From contig NZ_VWXI01000006.1 of NCBI RefSeq assembly GCF_011752525.1, positions 124,001 through 188,000 of the forward strand: 64,000 nt of DNA. Reading direction: 5' to 3'. Made by a program: the position numbers and the translations under genes. Shown here in pieces: positions 27,417 to 35,881 of the stretch. Under the pieces are notes generated by a model, which was given only the letters and a program-made list of their open reading frames with translations, made no database searches and was not told the origin of the DNA. Each line of letters opens with the position of its first letter. Position 1 is the first letter of the stretch. This stretch comes from Pantoea sp. Cy-639. GTDB lineage: Bacteria > Pseudomonadota > Gammaproteobacteria > Pseudomonadales > Pseudomonadaceae.

Positions 27417-27590
27417 TTGTCGTGATGGCCGCTTTGGCTAAGAACAGGTCGTTCACGGCTAAGTCGCGAAGGGAAGGGCGCACACTGAAACCATTCACGG
27501 CATCGAGGGAGTGGCCACCCTCGCTCACATACTGTGGATGTTGCTCGTTCTTGATCCCGGATGCCCACAGCTTCCCGGGATTTTTATTTG
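27417..27590 (+). ncRNA. Candidate small RNA between PA5381-like gene and the MITE
   Basis: A promoter-like pair TTGTCG-N16-TAAGAA (27417-27444) is followed by two hairpins, GAGGG..CCCTC near 27508-27527 and the terminator ATCCCGG..CCGGGAT ending in TTTTTATTT (27554-27588). No reading frame spans it. This would be a transcript of about 135-140 nt starting near 27450. No homology to a named sRNA is recognised. Confidence 0.35.
27554..27588 (+). terminator. Rho-independent terminator without an obvious gene before it
   Basis: ATCCCGG / CCGGGAT stem, 14-base loop, then TTTTTATTT on the plus strand. The nearest plus-strand gene, gbdR, ended 550 bp earlier, so it may end a small RNA. Confidence 0.55.
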
Positions 27591-27603
27591 GCTGCCTCAA
27601 TCC

Positions 27604-27769
27604 CTAGTGTCCTGTCTCGGAAATAATCTGTTCACTTTTGGCGGCGTCTCGGGCGCCCGACCGGCGTTGCCACTCCTCGCCATAGCCCTGCTATGACTCG
27701 TCGAGGCGTCTTGGCCGCCCCCCCAAGCCACTCGCCAAAAGAGAACGTATTTCCGAGACAAGACACTAG
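27604..27769. mobile_element. 166-bp MITE-like palindromic element flanked by CTAG
   Basis: The ends are TAGTGTCCTGTCTCGGAAAT and its near-complement (TATTTCCGAGACAAGACACTA), extended inward by CTTTTGGCG / CGCCAAAAG; the whole element is an imperfect palindrome with a central CCATAGC/GCTATG-type hairpin. CTAG occurs at both outer ends, either as target duplication or as part of the repeat. No transposase is encoded, so mobility would depend on an IS with matching ends elsewhere. It marks the left border of an AT-rich island. Confidence 0.7.
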
Positions 27770-27865
27770 CAATTTTGCCAGTTGCTGGTTGCCCGCGAAT
27801 GAGGTTCTATGAAGCAGCGTGTATTGCTGATGCTGTTCTAGTTTGCTAATCGTGAGGAAGCATGA

Positions 27866-28354
27866 ATGGCTGAGTTAAAAGGTGTTTATAGTGCACTACT
27901 AGGTTGCGGATTGCTTTTTCTTATATCCGCATGTAGCACAGAAAAAACTAGCGACGTGTCCCCGTCGGCGAATGAGATGATTGTTACTCTTCATAAGACG
28001 CTGTACGGTTCGGGTGGAGTTCTCTGTAATATCCCAGTGCCTGACCGGGGAACCGCACCAATATGCCAAGAGGCACTGGCCGCCCCAGAGAAACCTGGTG
28101 GTCCATTAGTCCCGAAAATCTGGTCGATCAGTTTCAAATTCTGGAGAGGTACCCATTTTGTTTGCTTGCAGACGGATAAAAGCGTAGACGTGTTGTGTGT
28201 GCTAGGGACACTTCCAGATGATAATGTACACAAGACCCCGGTCATTGCTGATATGAGGCTTGTAAATGGTTATCCAGAATTCCTTAAATCTGTGGCGGTG
28301 ACTTATTGGAATGCAGGATTATTCAATGAGGTTACGAAGTTGAGAAGCCGGTAA
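27866..28354 (+). CDS. Putative lipoprotein of unknown function (162 aa), accessory island
   Basis: The 162-aa protein has signal and lipobox GLLFLISAC (Cys23), then a domain of about 140 residues with four Cys (near positions 54, 67, 112 and 121) and no motif I recognise. Base composition is clearly lower in GC than the flanking genes, with many AT-ending codons, which suggests transfer. GAGGAAG lies just before the ATG. It is followed 200 bp later by a second lipoprotein of similar composition; the two form an island absent from the functional logic of the neighbouring betaine genes. Confidence 0.65.
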   Translation: MAELKGVYSALLGCGLLFLISACSTEKTSDVSPSANEMIVTLHKTLYGSGGVLCNIPVPDRGTAPICQEALAAPEKPGGPLVPKIWSISFKFWRGTHFVCLQTDKSVDVLCVLGTLPDDNVHKTPVIADMRLVNGYPEFLKSVAVTYWNAGLFNEVTKLRSR

Positions 28355-28553
28355 GTTTGGTCAGCGATTGATTTTTATTCGCATTTTATATTGCGTGGCG
28401 TGGGTTGATTTGTTGTTTTGGTGAGTGAGGGTGAGTGGTGGGCGTGTTGCATATGCTTGATGGCTCTGCCCGTTTAGTTGTTGAAGTGATTGTTTCTCGT
28501 TAAGTGTGACAGGCTTTAGTTGGGTGGAGTAAAACTCTGTTCAGGAGGGCCGA

Positions 28554-29867
28554 ATGGTGCATTGTCGAAGTTTTATGCCGTTTTTTCTCTATATAGTGTT
28601 TCTCTTGCTTTCAGCTTGCACAACGTCCGACCATTCGATGGTCTCATCAGTAGACGATGAGACTAGGCTCTTCGAGCTCAAGCAGCCTATGAACCTCCAG
28701 CAGTTATCGAGCCAGGCCTCCAGCGATGTAGACGAACATTTTCTGAAGGTGCTGCATGATGCGGTTGCTATAGAGGATGCACGGTTCATTGATATCAATC
28801 CGCCCTTGGTCAACGCGAAGACCAGTCGGCTGTCGGTACCACTGCCGAATGGCCAGACCATCAAATTCCAGCGACGGCATGTCCATGAGGAAGGTGGTGA
28901 TGTGGCGTACTGGTATGGAGATATCGTGTCTGACCGAAAGCAGCGCTACCCGTTCCCCAGTGAAATCGAAGCCGATCCTGTCAGCAGAATGGTGCTGGTG
29001 CGCCAAGGGCAGCGCCTGAGTGGGGAGATTCATCTTCCGGGTCAACATTATCGGCTGGAGAATGCTGGCGCCGGTCGCCATGTTCTAATCAAGCTTGGCA
29101 TAGAAAATAACTTGAAATGTGAGCCGATATACGAAGCACGCGGGACAGACCTTGAGCAAGCAGTGAGTGGCCGGCAGCCAAAATCGCGTAGCACGATTCG
29201 AGTCATGTTCGTGAGCACGACCGGCGCGCGTGAACTTGATCCGGGTTTTGAAAATAAAATCTCTCCCTGGTTAAATATGGCCTCTCTGGATTTTAGAGAA
29301 AGCGGTGTCGATGTTGAATTCAAAAACGCGGGCTACTACGCCTTGGATCTTAAGGACTCTGATTTCGATTATGACCCGGATAAAATACTCAGGGAAATTC
29401 GGATGCCAGGTACGGATGCCGGGAAAAAAGTAGCCGCGCAGAGGGATTCATGGAGAGCTGACCTGGTGATTATTGCCGCCGGGAATCCTTGGGCTGCTCT
29501 TAAGAGCTATATCGGAGCCAGAAAAGAGACGGCGTTTGCCGTGATCACCCCACTCCATGATCCAGAAATTCTGACGCATCAACTGGGGCATCTTTTTGGT
29601 GCAATGCATATTTGGAAGCCTGGCGACCCTGACCTAGGTGGACCTGCTTATAGATTCGCACACAAGTTCTTTGTCGGTAGTACTAAGTATCACACGATAA
29701 TGGGGCGCTTTGATTGCGAGAATAACGCGTGCGACCAATATGAGATCAATCGGTTCTCTGATCCCAATGCTACCTTTGCCTCAGTTCCATTGGGCACCAA
29801 GGAACATAATGACAATGTCCGTTATTTAAATGAGGTTCGGGACGCTGTGTCAAAATTTTATCCCTAG
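28554..29867 (+). CDS. Metzincin-like lipoprotein with altered active site (HQxxHxxGxxH)
   Basis: This 437-aa protein has a lipoprotein signal (FFLYIVFLLLSAC, Cys22). The N-terminal half is of unknown fold; the C-terminal half resembles a metzincin metalloprotease: RSTIRVMFVSTTGARELD opens the domain, and H342-Q343-L-G-H346-L-F-G349-A-M-H352 is the zinc motif HExxHxxGxxH with Glu replaced by Gln. A Met-turn HTIMG (Met383) follows 31 residues later. All three zinc His are kept but the general base is lost, so hydrolysis should be greatly weakened. AGGAGGG precedes the ATG. The low-GC composition resembles the preceding lipoprotein gene. Confidence 0.7.
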   Translation: MVHCRSFMPFFLYIVFLLLSACTTSDHSMVSSVDDETRLFELKQPMNLQQLSSQASSDVDEHFLKVLHDAVAIEDARFIDINPPLVNAKTSRLSVPLPNGQTIKFQRRHVHEEGGDVAYWYGDIVSDRKQRYPFPSEIEADPVSRMVLVRQGQRLSGEIHLPGQHYRLENAGAGRHVLIKLGIENNLKCEPIYEARGTDLEQAVSGRQPKSRSTIRVMFVSTTGARELDPGFENKISPWLNMASLDFRESGVDVEFKNAGYYALDLKDSDFDYDPDKILREIRMPGTDAGKKVAAQRDSWRADLVIIAAGNPWAALKSYIGARKETAFAVITPLHDPEILTHQLGHLFGAMHIWKPGDPDLGGPAYRFAHKFFVGSTKYHTIMGRFDCENNACDQYEINRFSDPNATFASVPLGTKEHNDNVRYLNEVRDAVSKFYP

Positions 29868-29956
29868 TATTTTAAATACTTGGCTCTGCGCGCCAACAGG
29901 AGTGAGGAGGTATTTGGAGGCTCGGATGCCCTCCTCACTCGGATCACATTTTGTGC

Positions 29957-30424
29957 TTAAGGGATGCTTATGGTCCGACCAATGTAAGCTGGATAGGGTT
30001 GGCTCTCTTGCGCACTGACCAGGGTCTCCAATCGTTCGATGGTGTTTTCCCCAAATGAAGCAGCCTTCGGCCCTGCCATATCCACATGCAACAGCATCTG
30101 CTCGCTAGCGGCGAGGGCTTCGCTAAAGTCTCTTCTGTGCAAGCTGTGGTACAGGTGCAGGCGTTTCTTATCGAAGCCGATGATGTATGTCTCCACCCAC
30201 ACGTCGGTATCCCGCTTCACCTCGTGCAGGTAGTTTATATGCGCCTCCAAGGTGAACAGCGAATGTCCGCTCTGCCCACGGGCAGCGACATCCAGGCCGA
30301 TGCGCTCCATCAGTGCATCGGTGGCGTAGCTGAAGATCAGCAGGTAATAGGCATCGCGCAGGTGGCCGTTGTAGTCGACCCAGTCCGGCAGTACCGCGGT
30401 GCGGTAGGTAATCAGTGCGGGCAT
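29957..30424 (-). CDS. cdhB: Betainyl-CoA thioesterase
   Basis: The 155-aa hotdog-fold thioesterase starts MPALITYRTAVLPDWVDYNG; DYNGHLRDAYYLLIFSYATD is the family catalytic region (Asp at about residue 17) and LEAHINYLHEVKRDTDVWVE follows. In carnitine catabolism CdhB splits betainyl-CoA to glycine betaine and CoA after the CdhC step. It is the last gene of caiX-cdhC-cdhA-cdhB, 11 bp after cdhA. P. aeruginosa has hocS next; here the accessory island lies beyond it. Confidence 0.88.
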   Translation of the reverse strand: MPALITYRTAVLPDWVDYNGHLRDAYYLLIFSYATDALMERIGLDVAARGQSGHSLFTLEAHINYLHEVKRDTDVWVETYIIGFDKKRLHLYHSLHRRDFSEALAASEQMLLHVDMAGPKAASFGENTIERLETLVSAQESQPYPAYIGRTISIP

Positions 30425-30435
30425 CGTCGTTTCTC

Positions 30436-31401
30436 CTAGTCGCTGAAGGCCATGCCGTGGCTGGCCTTGCTGTTCTTCACTGCCTCCAGAACAGCCAGCA
30501 GCGTGTCGTCACGATAGCGCTCCAGCGTGGCGATGCTGCGCTCGCCCAGTTGCTCGGCGGTACCTGCCACGACGTCGTCGATCAGCCTGTCGGTCAGCTC
30601 GGGCGCGGGCAGGTAGGTCCAGGGCAGTTTCAGCGCCGGGCCGAACTGGCTCATGAAGTGGCGCATGCCGGCATCGCCACCGGCGAGGGTGTAGGTGAGG
30701 AAGGTGCCCATGAACGACCAGCGCAGGCCGGCGCCGAAGCGGATCGCGTCGTCGATTTCGCCGGTACTGGCGACGCCGTCGTTGACCAGGTGCAGGGCTT
30801 CGCGCCACAACGCCTCGAGCAGGCGGTCGGCGATGAAGCCAGGGACTTCCTTGCGTACGTGCAGCGGGCGCATGCCCAGGGCGGTATAGATGGCCTTGGC
30901 CGCTTCGATGGCCTCCGGGCTGGTGTTGCGGCCACCGACGATCTCCACCAGTGGCAGCAGGTACACCGGGTTGAACGGGTGGCCGACAACGCAGCGTTGA
31001 GGATGGCTGGATGATTCGTAGAACTCGCTGGGCAGCAGGCCCGAGGTGCTGGAGGCGATGATCGCGTTCGGCTTGGCCGCGGCGCTGATCTTGCCGTGCA
31101 GCTCGAGCTTCAGGTCCAGGCGTTCGGGGGCGCTTTCCTGGATGAAGTCGGCGTCGCGCACGCACGCCTCGATGGTGTTCACGAACTTCAGCCGCTCCTG
31201 CGAAGCGCCGCGAGACAGTCCTTGTTTTTCCAGGGCCGGCCAGGCATTGGCGATGCGCTTGCGCAACGCAGCCTCGGCGCCGGGGGCGGGGTCCCAGGCG
31301 ACCACGTCCAGGCCATGGGCCAGGGCGCGGGCGACCCAGCCGCTGCCGATCACGCCGCTACCCAGGGCGGCGAAGGTCTTGATGTCGGTGATCAAAGGCA
31401 T
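30436..31401 (-). CDS. cdhA: L-carnitine 3-dehydrogenase
   Basis: It oxidises L-carnitine to 3-dehydrocarnitine with NAD. The 321-aa protein belongs to the 3-hydroxyacyl-CoA dehydrogenase superfamily: Rossmann motif [20 protein letters not shown] at residues about 10-29, [20 protein letters not shown], the catalytic His in [19 protein letters not shown] (about residue 142) and [20 protein letters not shown] in the C-terminal domain. It lies between cdhC and cdhB in the carnitine operon. KT2440 uses lcdH. Confidence 0.93.
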   Translation of the reverse strand: MPLITDIKTFAALGSGVIGSGWVARALAHGLDVVAWDPAPGAEAALRKRIANAWPALEKQGLSRGASQERLKFVNTIEACVRDADFIQESAPERLDLKLELHGKISAAAKPNAIIASSTSGLLPSEFYESSSHPQRCVVGHPFNPVYLLPLVEIVGGRNTSPEAIEAAKAIYTALGMRPLHVRKEVPGFIADRLLEALWREALHLVNDGVASTGEIDDAIRFGAGLRWSFMGTFLTYTLAGGDAGMRHFMSQFGPALKLPWTYLPAPELTDRLIDDVVAGTAEQLGERSIATLERYRDDTLLAVLEAVKNSKASHGMAFSD

Positions 31402-31506
31402 GTCTGGCTCCTGTGGAACGTTACTCGATAATGTTTCGGGGAGCTGGTGGGGCGGACCGTGCTTCCTGGCCAGGCCCGCTCCTACAGCGTCCCTGCTGCC
31501 TAAGGC

Positions 31507-32391
31507 TTAGCGGCGCTTGAGGTTCATCTTTTCCCGGCCCTCGGCCGGGCTGAGCACGCGGGCGCCCATGCGGGTGATGATTTGCGCTGCGCGTTCGACC
31601 AGTTGGCCATTGCTGGCCAGCACGCCACGGTCGAGGTACAGGTTGTCCTCCAGCCCGACCCGCACGTTGCCGCCGAGCAGCACCGCCTGGGCGGCCATGG
31701 GCATCTGCATGCGGCCGATGCCGAAGCCGGCCCAGGTGACGTTGGCGGGCAGGTTGTCGACCATGGCCTTCATGGTGGTGGTGTCTGCCGGCGCACCCCA
31801 CGGGATGCCCAGGCACAGCTGGAACAGCGGGTCGTCGAGCAGGCCCTCCTTGATCATCTGCTTGGCGAACCACAGGTGGCCGGTATCGAAGATTTCCAGT
31901 TCCGCTTTCACGCCCAGCTCGGTGATGCGCTTGGCGCCGGCACGCAGTTGCGCCGGGGTGGAAACGTAGATGGCGTTGCCGTCGCCGAAGTTGAGGGTGC
32001 CGCAGTCCAGGGTGCAGATTTCCGGCAGCAAGGCCTCGACATGGGCCAGGCGCTCCAGCGGGCCGATCAAGTCGGTGCCGGCGCCGAATTCCAGCGGCGT
32101 TTCGCCGGGGCCGATCTCCAGGTCGCCGCCCATGCCGGCGGTGAGGTTGACGATGATGTCGACGTCGGCTTCGCGGATGCGCTCCATCACTTCGCGGTAC
32201 AACGCCACGTCGCGGCTGAAGCGACCGGTCTGTGGGTCGCGGACGTGGCAGTGGACCACGGTGGCGCCGGCCTTGGCGGCTTCGACGGCGGCCTCGGCGA
32301 TCTGTTTCGGGGTGACCGGGACCAGGTGGCTCTTGGCAACGGTGTCGCCGGCGCCGGTGAGCGCGCAGGTGATGATGACGTCATGGTTCAT
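31507..32391 (-). CDS. cdhC: 3-Dehydrocarnitine cleavage enzyme (BKACE/DUF849 family)
   Basis: It converts 3-dehydrocarnitine plus acetyl-CoA to betainyl-CoA and acetoacetate. The 294-aa TIM-barrel BKACE protein begins [20 protein letters not shown] and has the zinc-binding [15 protein letters not shown] (HxH, about residues 46-48) and the late Glu/Asp motifs of the family. I chose the ATG at 32391 over one 19 codons upstream because it matches the family N-terminus. A gap of about 105 bp with a REP remnant separates it from cdhA. Confidence 0.92.
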   Translation of the reverse strand: MNHDVIITCALTGAGDTVAKSHLVPVTPKQIAEAAVEAAKAGATVVHCHVRDPQTGRFSRDVALYREVMERIREADVDIIVNLTAGMGGDLEIGPGETPLEFGAGTDLIGPLERLAHVEALLPEICTLDCGTLNFGDGNAIYVSTPAQLRAGAKRITELGVKAELEIFDTGHLWFAKQMIKEGLLDDPLFQLCLGIPWGAPADTTTMKAMVDNLPANVTWAGFGIGRMQMPMAAQAVLLGGNVRVGLEDNLYLDRGVLASNGQLVERAAQIITRMGARVLSPAEGREKMNLKRR

Positions 32392-32451
32392 GGCGGATTC
32401 CTTGTGATATCTGGGTAGCCGGATCAGCGCAGGTGCGGCCAGGTGCACCTG

Positions 32452-33396
32452 TCAGTTGGCGGTGAGCTTGAGATTTTCCGCGGCCGGCTTGCCGTCGAAT
32501 GTGGTCACGCCCTCGAGCCAGCGTGCCTTGTCCTGGGGGTGGTCCTCGAGCCACTTGCGTGCTGACGCCAGCGCATCCTTGTGGTCGAGCAACGGCTGCA
32601 TCATGCGGCTCTCGTCTTCGGCGCTGAAACTGAGGTTGGTCAGCAGGCGATGGGCATTGGGGCAGCGCTGGGCATAGTCTGGCGCCGTCACGGTCCACAC
32701 CGTGGCGCGGCCTTCGTCCGGGCCGAGGGCGTCCTGGCTGTCGCCCAGATAGACCATGTCGATGTTCACGTTCATCGGATGCGGCGCCCAGCCGAAGAAC
32801 ACCACCGCTTCCTTGCGCCGTACCGCGCGATCGACCGCCGCGAGCATGCCGGCCTCGCTGGATTCGACCAGCTGGAACTGACCGAGGTCGAACTGGTTCC
32901 TGGCGATCATCGCCTTGATCTGGGTATTGGCGCCGGAGCCTGGCTCGATGCCGTAGATCTTGCCGCCCAGCTCTTTCTGGAACTTGTGGATGTCGGCGAA
33001 CGTCTTCAGGCCCTTGTCGGCGAGGTATTTCGGCACCGCCAGGGTGGCGCGGGCGTCTTCGAGGCTGGGTTTGTCGAGCACCTTGACCTGGCCGGCCTGG
33101 ACGAACGGGGTGATGGTCTGGGTCATGATCGGGTTCCAGTAGCCCAGGAACAGGTCCAGGCGCTTGTCGCGGATACCGGCGAAGATGATCTGCTGCGAGG
33201 CGCTGGTCTGCTTGGTCTGGTAGCCGAGGCCATCGAGCAGCACCTGGGCCATGGCGCTGGTGGCGATCACGTCGGTCCAGTTGACCACACCCAGGCGCAC
33301 GTCCTTGCAGACGGCGGGTTCGGCGGCGAACAGTGGGGTGGCGAGGGTGGAACTGAGGACGAGGGGCAACAGGCTGCGGCGGACAAAGCGATACAT
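32452..33396 (-). CDS. caiX: Carnitine-binding periplasmic protein
   Basis: The 314-aa precursor has signal MYRFVRRSLLPLVLSSTLAT..LFA. It is an OpuAC-type binding protein closely parallel to CbcX at 22.7 kb: VRLGVVNWTDVIATSAMAQV, FLGYWNPIMTQTITPFVQAG and FFGWAPHPMNVNIDMVYLGD supply the aromatic cage. It has no permease of its own and should feed the shared CbcWV core. The start at 33396 has GGAG upstream. It is first in the carnitine operon and divergent from cdhR. Confidence 0.9.
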   Translation of the reverse strand: MYRFVRRSLLPLVLSSTLATPLFAAEPAVCKDVRLGVVNWTDVIATSAMAQVLLDGLGYQTKQTSASQQIIFAGIRDKRLDLFLGYWNPIMTQTITPFVQAGQVKVLDKPSLEDARATLAVPKYLADKGLKTFADIHKFQKELGGKIYGIEPGSGANTQIKAMIARNQFDLGQFQLVESSEAGMLAAVDRAVRRKEAVVFFGWAPHPMNVNIDMVYLGDSQDALGPDEGRATVWTVTAPDYAQRCPNAHRLLTNLSFSAEDESRMMQPLLDHKDALASARKWLEDHPQDKARWLEGVTTFDGKPAAENLKLTAN

Positions 33397-33493
33397 GGTG
33401 GCTCTCCATCGGCAGTGCATATTGTTATCGGGTCCGGCCTCTGCGGGCCGTGTGAACACGCTACGCTGGCAGCAGGGTGGAAAATCGCACCCT

Positions 33494-33521
33494 GGCGACC
33501 AACATTTGCACGGAGGCGACC
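33494..33521. promoter_or_regulatory. Candidate CdhR operator: two GGCGACC half-sites 21 bp apart
   Basis: TGGCGACCAAC begins at 33493 and AGGCGACCACC at 33514, exactly 21 bp apart, in the 146-bp gap between caiX and cdhR. Read on the minus strand they are GGTCGCCTCCG and GGTCGCCAGGG, close to GGTCGCATCCA at the cbcX/sdaA region. They sit 22-50 bp before the cdhR start, so they could activate caiX and repress cdhR. Confidence 0.55.
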
Positions 33522-33542
33522 ACCTTCACCGTGGAGCATGTG

Positions 33543-34493
33543 ATGCCGGAAACCATTGATTTCCTCTTGCTGCCGGGCTTTTCGGCCATGGGTTTCATCA
33601 GTGCCGTCGAGCCTTTGCGAGTGGCCAACCGCTTTCGCGGCGCCCTGTATCGCTGGCGCGTGCTGAGCCTGGATGGCGGTGCGGTACAGGCCAGCAACGG
33701 CATGTCGGTGAACGCCGATGGCACGCTTGGCGAGGGCGCGCGCGGGCGTTTGCTATTGCTGGTCGCCGGTTTCGAGCCGCTGGCCTGCTACGGACCTGGG
33801 CTGCAGCAGGCGTTGCGTCGGCTCGACCATGACGGGGTGATGCTCGGGGGCATCGATACGGGAGCGATGGTGTTGGCCGAGGCCGGTTTACTCGATGGTC
33901 ATCGCGCCACTTTGCACTGGGAGGCCCTGGAGGCGTTCAAGGAGCGTTATCCGCGGCTGCAGGCGACCCAGGAGCTGTTCGAGATCGATCGTCGGCGCAT
34001 CACCTGTGCCGGCGGCACTGCCTCGATCGACCTGATGCTCGACCTGATCGCCCAGGCCCACGGCACTGAGCTGGCGGTACAGGTATCGGAGCAGTTCGTG
34101 CTGGGGCGCATCCGCCCGCGTCAGGATCACCAGCGCATGCAGATCGCCAGCCGCTACGGGTTGCGCAACAAGAAGCTGGTGAAGGTGATCAGCGAAATGG
34201 AGCGCAACACCGAGTTGCCGCTCAATACCCAGGTGCTGGCCGACACGGTGCAGGTGACGCGTCGCCAGCTCGAGCGGCTGTTCCGGCTGCATCTGGAGGA
34301 CACTCCCACGGGCTTCTACTTGCGCCTGCGGCTGGACAAGGCCCGGCAGTTGCTGCGCCAGACTGAAATGAGCGTGCTCGAGGTCGCGGTGGCCTGTGGT
34401 TTCGAGTCGGCGTCGTACTTCACGCGCTGCTACCGGGCGCGGTTCGAGCGCTGTCCGCGTCAGGACCGTCAGGCGAGCACAATCAATCCGTAG
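33543..34493 (+). CDS. cdhR: AraC-family regulator of carnitine catabolism
   Basis: The 316-aa protein has the same architecture as GbdR: a DJ-1/PfpI-like sensor (ETIDFLLLPGFSAMGFISAV at the N-terminus; GGIDTGAMVLAEAGLLDGHR in the middle) and a C-terminal AraC HTH (VLADTVQVTRRQLERLFRLH; LLRQTEMSVLEVAVACGFES). It diverges from caiX-cdhCAB, which CdhR activates with carnitine in P. aeruginosa. The start at 33543 follows GGAG; a longer frame to 33477 would run over the operator repeats and is unlikely. Confidence 0.92.
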   Translation: MPETIDFLLLPGFSAMGFISAVEPLRVANRFRGALYRWRVLSLDGGAVQASNGMSVNADGTLGEGARGRLLLLVAGFEPLACYGPGLQQALRRLDHDGVMLGGIDTGAMVLAEAGLLDGHRATLHWEALEAFKERYPRLQATQELFEIDRRRITCAGGTASIDLMLDLIAQAHGTELAVQVSEQFVLGRIRPRQDHQRMQIASRYGLRNKKLVKVISEMERNTELPLNTQVLADTVQVTRRQLERLFRLHLEDTPTGFYLRLRLDKARQLLRQTEMSVLEVAVACGFESASYFTRCYRARFERCPRQDRQASTINP

Positions 34494-34569
34494 GACCTGT
34501 TTCCTGATTACTGTCGGATACATTCATCTCTAGCGTAGGTAATCCATTTAACGAACAAGGATTGCCAAG

Positions 34570-35181
34570 ATGTTTCCTGCAACTCATGTCCATAAAGCCT
34601 GGTGTTTCACCTTGGCCTTTGCCTCGTTGCTCGCAGCCGGGCAGGTCAATGCCTTCGACTACCGGTATGTGAACGACACGCACGAGGGGTCGTTGTCCTA
34701 CTCGGTGACGGTGGGCCAGGTGCGCATCATCCAGCTGAACAATGAGCCGACCTACGAGCGGTAGTGGGGCACGGGGGGCGGCTTGTCATTCAAACCCAAG
34801 CGCCATTTCATCATTACCCGCTCGCTGGGTTGGCTGGAGGGGCAATTGCAGGAGGCCAAGGCCAAGGGCGAGACGGTGATCGTCAACATGCACATGTCCG
34901 AGGATTGGCAGGACAAGCACATCCGCTACTGGGCCTTCCCCCAGTTGCTGGAGAAATATGGCGTGGCGGCGGTATTCACCGGTCATACCCACTGGAACCT
35001 TGGCAAGCACCATGACGGCTTCGGCAGTGTGGCCAACTTCAAGACGGGGGCACTGAACAGCGGGACCTATCTGCGCTTGACCTTCGACTGGCAGGCCCAG
35101 CGGCTTTTGGTGGATGAGGTGAGCATGGATGGGTACTTCGACAAGACCCATGTGGTCGAGCTGAGCTCGCTAGCGGGCTGA
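34570..35181 (+). pseudogene. Decayed metallophosphoesterase (internal deletion and in-frame amber stop)
   Basis: A signal peptide (MFPATHVHKAWCFTLAFASL..NAFDYRY) and a C-terminal calcineurin-like part (TVIVNMHMSEDW; VFTGHTHWNLGKH) lie in one frame but are split by TAG at 34762-34764, in the context ERxW. Read through, the product would be 203 residues, while family members need about 300 or more: the first metal motifs (DxH, GDxxD, GNH) are absent, and only the late His residues and GHTH remain. Both a large deletion and a nonsense change are therefore likely. The two pieces could still be translated separately from a downstream TTG, but would not be active. Confidence 0.75.
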
Positions 35182-35186
35182 CCAGT

Positions 35187-35262
35187 CATCGCGGGGCAAG
35201 CCCGCTCCCACGCCAGGCCGATGATGCATGCAGGCTGGAGCGGGAGTGGGCGTGCCCTGCGA
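35187..35262. repeat. Pair of REP arms after the phosphoesterase remnant
   Basis: TCATCGCGGGGCAAGCCCGC is followed about 35 bp later by GGAGCGGGAGTGGGCGTGCC, a diverged second arm in opposite orientation, between convergent units. Confidence 0.6.
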
Positions 35263-35279
35263 CTGGGACGTCCAGGTGC

Positions 35280-35681
35280 CTACTGCTGCCCGATCGTCTG
35301 CAGATACTCCGAACGCTCATCGCTGCGTTGCGCCACGCAAGTGTTCCAGGCCGCTTCGAAGGCTTTGCTGCCGGGCTTCTCGGCCCAGGTCTCGACCTTG
35401 CAATCGGCGTCGCGCAGTTGGGTCCAGAGCTTTTCGGCGGCTTCCATCTTGCCGGCCAGCGCCGTGGCCTTGTCGTTTTCATCGGCGTACTGGTCGCGGA
35501 TGCGCTGGATCAGGTCATCGTAGGCCGCCTTCAGCTCCCGCTCGGCGGTCTGCTTGTTGTAGGCGGCGCAGGCATAGCCTTGCTGATCGGTCTCGACGTT
35601 GTCGCAGGGCGTACTGTCCTCCTCCGCGGCCTGTGCGCCAGAAACAACGGCCAACAGGACCAGCCATGGCATTGATTTCAT
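35280..35681 (-). CDS. LprI-like (DUF1311) periplasmic protein
   Basis: The 133-aa precursor has signal MKSMPWLVLLAVVSGAQAAE. The mature protein carries DUF1311/LprI marks: four Cys in the pattern C..C..C..C (CDNVETDQQGYACAAYNKQT, ADCKVETW, NTCVAQRS) and a long charged helix RELKAAYDDLIQRIRDQYAD. LprI of Mycobacterium inhibits lysozyme; most Gram-negative relatives are uncharacterised, so inhibition of lysozyme is only a family hint. It is a single gene on the minus strand. Confidence 0.82.
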   Translation of the reverse strand: MKSMPWLVLLAVVSGAQAAEEDSTPCDNVETDQQGYACAAYNKQTAERELKAAYDDLIQRIRDQYADENDKATALAGKMEAAEKLWTQLRDADCKVETWAEKPGSKAFEAAWNTCVAQRSDERSEYLQTIGQQ

Positions 35682-35843
35682 CCGTGTTCTCCTGATCGGG
35701 CTGACGAATCGCTGGGATTCTCGCTCAGCCCCGGCGTTGGCGATAGCTCCCTGACAAAAAGTTCATCCAAGCCCTACACGAGCGACAGTCGAGACTCTCT
35801 CTCATCTACGCGGGCCGTGCCAGAGCGCGCGACGACAGCCATT

Positions 35844-35881
35844 GACGCTTTCGGCAAACCCCCTGTCGTTTTTGCATCGGG
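35844..35881 (+). promoter_or_regulatory. Candidate GbdR-type half-sites upstream of the dgc operon
   Basis: GACGCTTTCGGCA (35844) and GTCGTTTTTGCAT (35865) are 21 bp apart and share about 8 of 13 positions. The second ends 20 bp before a -10-like TATGCT at 35901, the place where an AraC-type activator would touch RNA polymerase. The match to the other GTCG sites is weaker than at sdaA or gbdR. Confidence 0.4.

Noticed and set aside
27521..27529. A further DnaA box TGTGGATG near 27.5 kb
   Set aside because: It differs from consensus at the end and stands alone, so it is likely chance.
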